A DNA stretch of 64,000 nucleotides, from positions 3,534,001 through 3,598,000 of the forward strand of contig NC_089425.1 of assembly GCF_013426205.1 (NCBI RefSeq), in the 5' to 3' direction. Below the pieces are notes generated by a model. That model saw nothing but the letters and a program-made list of their open reading frames with translations, was not told where the DNA came from and made no database searches. This document shows, piece after piece, positions 57,526 through 64,000 of this stretch; within the stretch, counting starts at the first letter, position 1; each line of letters begins with the position of its first letter. The position numbers were made by a program, and so were the translations under genes. The DNA is from Metarhizium brunneum. Taxonomy: Eukaryota > Ascomycota > Sordariomycetes > Hypocreales > Clavicipitaceae.

Positions 57526-57765
57526 TGTTTTACGGTTAGGATCCAACAATGAAACTCAAAAAGGGGCATCGTCGACAGAGGACCTCGAAGCTACACAGAC
57601 TGAACACATGACCCGGTGGAAACCTTGGGCACTGCTTTTATTCTTGTGTATATATAGTAGTCACTCGTCCCTACCCTTCTCCAGAAAACCAAGGACGTTT
57701 GACATGCTACGAGATTATCTTTGAATCGAGTCATCAGCTCCAAGCCCTATTAAGCCCTTGTCACA
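57526..57765 (-). mobile_element. Solo LTR, family A copy 5 (inverted)
   Basis: 240 bp, reverse complement of the family A unit: TGTTTTACGG at the left, CTACACAGACTGAACACA inside, CTCCAAGCCC and CCCTTGTCACA at the right. Flanks CAACA (57521-57525) and CAATA (57766-57770) match at 4 of 5 bases with one C/T transition. Confidence 0.72.
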
Positions 57766-58700
57766 CAATACGAGACAAAACAGGATCGAATAGACTATCA
57801 AGCTTCTTCTAGCTATAACTTATACCTGGTCAATTCTTGTTTCTGGGATTGATCAAGTCTTACACGTGATTTGTTGACCTCAGCTAGACATGTCCGATTT
57901 TTCTTGAACGCCAGGGTTGTTGAGATGCGGCTCGGCCAAAAAGCCAGACAATAACCACATTTACAATTGAGACTAAATCGGATCTATAGCACATGAGTGC
58001 ATGTTGTATGGGTTTCCACAAGGTAAACATGAGTTGATGGCTACAACTACAATCAGAAAGAGAGCATGTCGACGGGAGTATAAAGGGGTATAGTTGCTGT
58101 TCAATTACAGCGTTTTGTGAGGAAGCAAGTATAGCTTCTGAAGATGGCGCGTAACATCATATCAACAGGCATCATTGACGGACTGTGAGAAATGTGAGGA
58201 CATCTTCCTCTTGAAGTGCTAGCAAAAAACTGACAAAAGAAATCCTCAACAGCGTCCTTCGTATAGTGCAAGTAAAATCGCACTCACAACCCTTATTATC
58301 CGACATTGCAAAAAGATTGAAACACAAAACAAAAACAAATCCAAAACCAATGAAACAATAAATCCAGCGCACTGCAGTTGCAGTTCTTGTCCTATTTCCC
58401 TCCAAGTAAACTCCGTCTCCAATTCCAACACCATCCCGCCCTTGACACATCATCGTATCGTTTTGTTTCGTGTCTTCCGGAATGCAACCATACAGCATGA
58501 AAACATTGCATGTGCAACAAGACTCGTGGTGCGTGATAAACCAACGTCAGGTATCAGGTTGTCGGTCTTCTTTCGGTCTTGGTGGCCGGGTTCCATCATT
58601 CATGGCGATAAATCGCGAGAGGTATCGTGATCGAGCAAAGAGTCGTGAACTCGATGAGGGACACACACGAGTCGCGTTGAGTAGCACCAGACTGATTTAG
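57766..58700. other. Spacer downstream of the small unknown gene
   Basis: 935 bp. Short hydrophobic frames on the minus strand (58172-58498) overlap each other and lack start context or domains. No gene is called. Confidence 0.5.
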
Positions 58701-59126
58701 CTAAACGTAGTTACCTGGGCGCCATAAATCTTTATTCTCGAAGAGAACTTCAAACACCACCCGTTTCTGCAGATACGAAAGAGGGGGGCAGGTTTGAGGG
58801 ACCTATTTAAACGTTAGGATCGGTTTGATTCACCCCGGCATGAAGAGGATACGTACCTGAGGAGTCTCACGCTTCCACGTATTAACGGTGAGAACCAAGA
58901 AGCCACTGTCAAGGTACTCATGGAAGTTCGCCATTCCAAATGTGGTAATTATCTTTACTCGGATGCTGTTCCAGAACACCGTTGGATCGTGCGGACCGAC
59001 ATGTGCCAAGATCATACCATATTCTTTAAGGCCTTTTGCCTTAAACTGCACCCATCCTTCACCGAAATCTTCCACCCATTTCTTCGCTGGGTGTTGAATT
59101 CCTGTAACTTGAAACGCGCCGCTCAT
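58701..59126 (-). CDS. Small orphan protein, unknown function
   Basis: Exons 59126-58857 and 58802-58701 (54-bp intron with GTACGT donor, CCTAAC branch site and TAG acceptor) encode 123 aa. The ATG at 59126 has A at -3. An upstream in-frame ATG at 59219 would add a basic, mitochondrial-presequence-like 31 residues, and one at 59279 overlaps the TATA box and is unlikely. The protein begins MSGAFQVTGIQHPAKKW, is soluble-looking (about 30 percent hydrophobic, Trp-rich: W near 17, 25, 56, 84, 117), and has no signal peptide or membrane helix. I do not recognise the family. It sits alone in gene-poor, repeat-rich DNA, typical of lineage-specific genes. Confidence 0.6.
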
Positions 59127-59277
59127 GATGCCGGTTGTTGATGCTCGTGTATGTCTTGATGTCTTGGGATAAGCCACGTGAGGCAAGGGGTTTCTCAATA
59201 AGAAAAAGGTGTTGATCATACAACAATGGCGATGATGATGAGAAAAAAACCCAAGGAGGTCGGCGGGTGAGGAGGGC

Positions 59278-59284
59278 ATTTATA
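59278..59284 (-). promoter_or_regulatory. TATA box of the small orphan gene
   Basis: TATAAAT on the minus strand, 152 bp before the ATG at 59126. It supports a real promoter and places the transcript start downstream of the ATG at 59279. Confidence 0.5.
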
Positions 59285-60278
59285 GTTGCAAGTGCCGCAA
59301 TAAAACCTGAACAGAACTCAGGCAACGCACCAGAAGTTTTTGAGCAGAAGTTCATAGACAACGACAAAGGTATATTCATAGCAAACCCAGAAACCTGCTG
59401 ATAGCCATGAAGGCCTGGCATGGAAGAGGGGATTAGAGAGTGTTCTGGCAGACTTGTTCTTGTTCCTGTCTTGTCCTTGTCTTGTTCATACGGGCCGAGG
59501 AACCGGGCCGTATCCTGCCTGCAGCTGTGAATCTTCTGATTCACTCATGCATAAGCAGCTACTACTCCATCTTCACAGAAATCCTGTTCTAGAAACAAAA
59601 CTCCCAAGGAACACAAAAGGACGGCACGCCGGGTGATCCTCTGCATAGTGACCTGTCGGATTCCAGTCTACGCAGCCTTGTTTTGCTCTCCGCGTGCCCA
59701 GGGCGTCTCCCTGACTTCAAGGTAATCAATCTGTGTTCATCTAATGGGCGCTTGAAAGACGAAAGCGAAAATGACAGAATGACATATCAGAATTTCGGCA
59801 AGGCGACGATGCATGGTGCTGACGGCCTGAAGGCATGGGCGCAGGTACGCTGCTCAAATCAAGGCCCGTACAGACCATTCCGGCCGAAAATAGTACGTCA
59901 CATGGAGACTGTTAAATTGATCATATTCTGATTGCATGTCGATGTGCTTGGGATGGAAATCAGGGCAAGTTCAAGTCCAGCGATGGAGTCGGAAGCAAGT
60001 AAATGGCAGACAGAATGACAAGTCAAAAATAAAAAGTAAAAATAAAAATGTCAACTACTCTAAAAAATGGAGCCATTCAAAAATTCCCTATCAAATTCCT
60101 TGTTTAGTTTCTCTGCAAATGATGCCAGGACGCAAGTTCTCGAGCCGTGATGAAGCCAGCACTTGTCCAGTTGTTCAAGCTGCACAAGATGCTCCATATT
60201 CTTCGCCAGTTTACACGAAACCCGGGCTATTGTCAATAACAGCACGTCCAGGTACGGGTCTAGTTGGATAAGAAGGTG

Positions 60279-60353
60279 TTTCCTTTTCCCTCATGTATTA
60301 TTGTAGACGCTCTCCGGTCGAAGCATCCCCCTCGTGCTCGCGCGCATGTCCAA
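60279..60353 (+). repeat. Imperfect direct duplication, copy 1
   Basis: About 75 bp repeated at 60571-60651. Both copies contain CTCGTGCTCGCGCGCATG (60331-60348 and 60629-60646) and CTCCGGTCG followed by AGCATC in the same order. The copies diverge by about 20 percent, so the duplication is old. Confidence 0.7.
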
Positions 60354-60570
60354 GTTTGTGAACCGAGCTTTCGGCGTTGGAGATGAAGTTCCTCGTCCAT
60401 ATCTTCCATGATATCGAACTAGACGCCAGGTAGGCAATCCGTCCGCCTAGGTTGCTCGCTCAAGACGAAAGGAGCAGTCCCATTTCCGTGGATAGCGTTT
60501 CCGCTGCTCACGATGGCTGGCGGTGCTTGTTTCTCGGTCCATTCACAGACGGCTCTACATCCTCTAGAAG

Positions 60571-60651
60571 CTTCTTCCTGCTCTCTCATATATTCTCGTA
60601 GATGCTTTCCTCCGGTCGGAGCATCACCCTCGTGCTCGCGCGCATGCCAAA
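60571..60651 (+). repeat. Imperfect direct duplication, copy 2
   Basis: Second copy of the unit at 60279-60353, 292 bp downstream in the same orientation. No terminal repeats or coding function are visible. Confidence 0.7.
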
Positions 60652-62644
60652 AGATGCCGAATGTGTCGGCGTAGCCGGGATCACGCTTCTATTGTTACTG
60701 GTTCATTGTGCGCATGGCAAATTAGCTTGCAATAGTACTCACAGGTATGCTGCAGCAAATATCTACGTTGATATACATGGTATTGTCTAGTCTCTCGTCT
60801 GGACGGCGAAATTCGGCCCATGTTTCGCCTCGAGTAGGCCTCCTAGCAAGCCAGGATAAGGGGAACCTTGCGCCATGCATGTCATTCTTCGTCTTCCCCG
60901 ATAAGAACCCCTTGGTATGCGGCGGAAATGACGGAAGTTTGGTGTATCAAGAGGGTAAAGGCTTTTGGCGTCGGAGCCGGCCCGATGAATAAGTTTGGCG
61001 CCGGGCCATGGATAAAAGATCCGCTCGTCTCACATTGTTGTAATGGTGTCGCCCTGGGCGTAGCATATCCGTATCGGGGCGCTCTGAGTTATTTTCTATT
61101 AGACTTCGTTGGTTGTGCGAAGCGCAAATATATCGGTCGTGTTCGTCCTCTGGGCAGGCCCGGTTTGGGGGGAAATGTCCGAGGACATGATGATTTTGTA
61201 GACTATGATGGAGTGATGGAGATGGTGACACGAGATGCTCAGACCAGACAGGAGAAAAGGAGAGCAAAAGGCCTAAGGCCTCGCTTTTATGCCTGCAGCC
61301 CTCTCGGCCACCGAGTTCCCAGAGACTACCAACACATTGACCAAGGTCAGTGGTCATCTACACACATCCCAGACCAGGGGAGCGCGAACACACATACATA
61401 CAAAGGGGGACAGGACATCTGTTCAGCAATATCTTGCTCTTATGACCTGTCACCAGGCCCATTATGCATCCAGGCCCGCACGCAGGGAAGCCCAAGCGCT
61501 CTTTGTCGCCATAACAAGTGCACGAGCTCCCTGGACCTGCAGCTACTGGGACGTACATTCCCGCAAACTCGTCCAAAACACCGTGTCAACAAGCTCCGTC
61601 CGCTTTGTCAGGTCACAGGGAGAGTTGGTCCATGACGGGGACGGCCCGGCTGCGAAACGTCCCAGCGATCCAAGCGTCCCCCTTTTCATGGTACATCCAA
61701 AGCCAGGTCTTTTTACCTCCATAGCCACATGACCCCATATTCCAGGAGTCCGTCCCATCAAAGAGGTCATGTCCTGCAAGAAAGAGTCGGGACCCGATCG
61801 TCCCGGTGGTGCCCTGCTTCGCCCGCCCCTGAGTGTCTTCTCCCAAAGCCATTCTTGACATTGTTTCACAGAGCCCTCATGTGGCAAGATGTCCTTTGTG
61901 GTGGGATAACACCAAGGAGCTGACGGCATCTGCCGGAACAACATGATGAAGGAGGTCTGAAACAACAACGCTCGGAGTGAGATGTGCCCCCTGAAGCGAG
62001 CTATAAAGTCACAAACGTGGCATGTCACGCTTGGACTTGGGTGGGGTGGAAGGAATTAGACGTTCTCTGAACAAAAAAACCATAACGTTTATCTTAAGAC
62101 AGTATCAAGCCAGTATCACGAAGCGGCACGATGTGAAATGGCCGCTGCCACGCTTAACACAAAGAACGGCAAGCCGGAGGAAGAATTCCTTCAGACACAT
62201 CTATCGAGGCTTCATTAGTCTATAAGCACACCTATATATATCCAAAGTAGTCCAAAGTGAGTCCTGCATGTATACTTATAGATTCATATATATCGCCAGG
62301 TGTAGTCCGCGCTTCTAGTCCCCAGGCAGACACAACAAAGAGACAGACAGCTGCCGAAATATCGTAGTCCCTTGTGTTTGTGAAACAACAACAGGTCTCG
62401 TCTTCCCTTTATCACAGGTTGGGCCAAGTGAATCGTGGTCCATCAGTCCAAGCCGACTTGGTCGCATTACCGCGCCGAACCACAACTTCAAGCCCATTGC
62501 CAATGTATACCGTCTCCCACACTGGCCAACTATCCATAGCACCTTGGTTGCACTCGTATTTTATCTATCCACTTAGTGAGAAAGCCATTCATCTCATGCA
62601 CCGGTATATCTATCCTCGGCCCATTCCACCATCTCCCCCCAATT

Positions 62645-63425
62645 CTAATGCTTGCTCTCATCCTTCTCCACCAACGCGCCTACACCTAAACTCCTCCCCA
62701 CCGCGACCTTGATCTTCCTCCCCTCCTTGTCATCCTTGTTCTTCGCCGGATCCCGCCCAACCTCGCCCACGGCCTCGCCCTCGTCCACCCCGTCCGTGCC
62801 GTTGGTCTCCCTCTCCGCGTCGTCAAGCTGCCTCTTAATCTCGTCCAGGTCCAGACGCATGCAAAACGCATCTTCCCCGTCGGCGTAGTACTTTGCCTCC
62901 ACCTTTTCGTTCTTGAAGCCCAGCGTGTCCTCGTACAGATGGCGAGCGGCGACGTTGGAGACGCGCACGTGCAGCGAGACGTACCTTGCCTGGAAGGTTT
63001 CGACCATTGCCTGTTCTGCACCACGTTACATGTTAGCCGAGTCCTCGTAAAAGAAACTGCGCAAAGCCAAAGGTCCCAGCAGAGACGGGGTTCAAGGCCC
63101 AAGACAACATACGGCTCTGCCTCATGAGCTTCTCCGCAATGCCCAGCCGCCGGTGTGTCCTCATGACGCTCAAGCTCGTGATGTGGCCGTGCTGCACGCC
63201 GTCGGTCGGCTCCTCCTCCATCTTGGCCAGCACGTAGCCCACAATCTTGGGGTAGTCGTAGGGCCCCTTGGGCGGCCGGCTCACGTCCACGGCGACGTAG
63301 CTTAGTTGCGGCCATGACAGCGCATGGTACAGGTAGTATTTGAGGAAGTAGTTTTCGGGGAGGTTCTCCAGGTTCGCGTGCTGGATGAGCGGGAGGTCCG
63401 CGCTGCTGAGGACACGGATGTCCAT
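62645..63425 (-). CDS. ARD1: N-alpha-acetyltransferase 10 (NatA catalytic subunit)
   Basis: Exons 63425-63113 and 63015-62645 encode 227 aa. The N-terminus [39 protein letters not shown] is nearly invariant in Naa10 proteins and fixes the start at 63425 although the frame is open upstream. The GNAT core shows [21 protein letters not shown] (acetyl-CoA binding RRLGIA) and [22 protein letters not shown]. The last 70 residues are charged and variable. With Naa15, Naa10 acetylates N-termini of nascent proteins at the ribosome. The 97-bp intron is placed between RQS and QQAMVETFQ. Naa11-like paralogues are unlikely in fungi. Confidence 0.96.
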
Positions 63426-64000
63426 TGTGGACGCTCTGTTGGCCCTGGTTGTTCCAAAAGGGAGGAGATGCGCTGTAGCTGTGGAGGGCGAGGGTATCGG
63501 GGGAGAAGTGGCGCGCGCAAGATCGATTGAGGCGATGGCCGACGGTGCGCGGGTGTGTCTGCGGGTGGTGTGACGAAGTTTTTTTGGAGTTGTAGATGGC
63601 ACACGACGCCGGAGCTTGGGGAGTTGTTGCCCCTCATGGAGGCGGCGGTGGGATATGTGGGGCCGCGAACTCGGTCTTGCGGTGGCACCCTTGGCGAGAA
63701 ACAAAAGCCGCCAACAGATGAAAAGGAAAGGAAAGGAAAGAAATTGCTGTCTGGTATTCTTGCTTGACAATACTTGATGTATAATAGCATCTTTTAAAAA
63801 CAAGTGCTTACTCAAAGAATATAATAAAAATACCCTTTCTTTGCTATAATTGAAATACTTATACTTTTACATATATAGTAGTAAGCGCTCTCCGAATTAA
63901 GTTAGGGGTTATATATAAGCTTTCCTATATATCGAGGAGTAAAAAACAGTGCACTGTAATAGCGTGCCTCGAGTAAGTTTTTTTTAACTCGTGGCTAATC
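63426..64000. other. NAA10 upstream region and AT-rich edge
   Basis: The NAA10 promoter occupies the first 300 bp. From about 63780 the sequence becomes strongly AT-rich (for example 63820-63900), unlike the rest of the window, and runs off the edge. This may be the start of a decayed repeat or an AT-rich block. Confidence 0.45.

Larger units (their letters stand above)
59127..62644. other. Gene-poor region before NAA10
   Basis: 3.5 kb. The longest frame (60868-61635, +, 255 codons) has no domain, no usual start context and atypical composition, and is not called. A minus-strand patch at 61358-61861 has clustered Cys (SCTCYG...ACGPGC) but is broken by frame changes. An imperfect direct duplication (60279-60353 and 60571-60651) is listed separately. 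Confidence 0.45.

Noticed and set aside
59126..59279. Upstream start codon at 59279 for the small orphan gene
   Set aside because: That ATG overlaps the TATA box at 59278-59284, so it would lie outside the transcript.
60868..61635. 255-codon open frame on the plus strand
   Set aside because: No domain, erratic composition, no promoter logic, and competing frames on the other strand with equal claim.
61358..61861. Cys-rich minus-strand patch as a small secreted protein gene
   Set aside because: Frames are broken, no signal peptide is in frame with the Cys cluster, and no splice pair joins them well.

Overview
The window is nuclear DNA of a filamentous ascomycete (Pezizomycotina), most likely a Sordariomycete and plausibly Hypocreales. 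The evidence is genes split by short introns (about 50-220 bp) with GTRNGT donors, CTAAC-like branch sites and YAG acceptors. The gene set is also typical: homoserine kinase, AA11 lytic polysaccharide monooxygenase, CFEM protein, sedolisin, UstP-type S41 peptidase. Placement below the subphylum is inference. Exon coordinates were worked out by hand. In every multi-exon model the exon lengths sum to a multiple of three and the joined protein matches family expectation where a family is known.

Layout. 1-9.9 kb: 3' part of a PNUTS-like CCCH protein, translin (-), an alpha/beta hydrolase (+), a secreted sedolisin (+, five exons). 11.7-15.6 kb: homoserine kinase THR1 (+), a DapA-like aldolase (+), a secreted class 3 lipase (-). 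18.4-25.6 kb: a small four-helix membrane protein (+), a THEM6-like thioesterase-fold protein (+), a CFEM/GPI protein (-), a MITE-like element and a large secreted S41 peptidase (-). 25.6-30.5 kb: gene-poor, with decayed coding relics and one solo LTR. 30.5-46 kb: dense housekeeping block with DUF676 lipase (-), REX3 exonuclease (+), prohibitin PHB1 (-) divergent from QCR8 (+), NHP2 (+), a DUF1761-like membrane protein (-), NEM1 (-) and eIF2B-beta GCD7 (+). 46.9-49.1 kb: a lineage-specific low-complexity protein with collagen-like and His-rich repeats. 49.8-51.4 kb: a mobile-element graveyard (hAT transposase relic, three solo LTRs). 52.4-53.7 kb: AA11 LPMO (-). 53.7-62.6 kb: gene-poor, with a protein kinase pseudogene, another solo LTR and one small unrecognised gene. 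62.6-63.4 kb: NAA10/ARD1 (-), followed by an AT-rich edge.

No biosynthetic cluster, defence island or other multi-gene system is convincingly present; most genes are independent housekeeping or secreted-enzyme genes. The most notable structure lies between genes: five solo LTRs of one about 244-bp family with recognisable 5-bp target duplications, two copies of a second LTR family, a 247-bp element with 23-bp perfect inverted repeats, and nine copies of the 9-mer TACGGAGTA/TACTCCGTA confined to gene-poor DNA. PHB1 and QCR8, both mitochondrial inner-membrane proteins, share a 319-bp divergent promoter with a HAP-type CCAAT motif.
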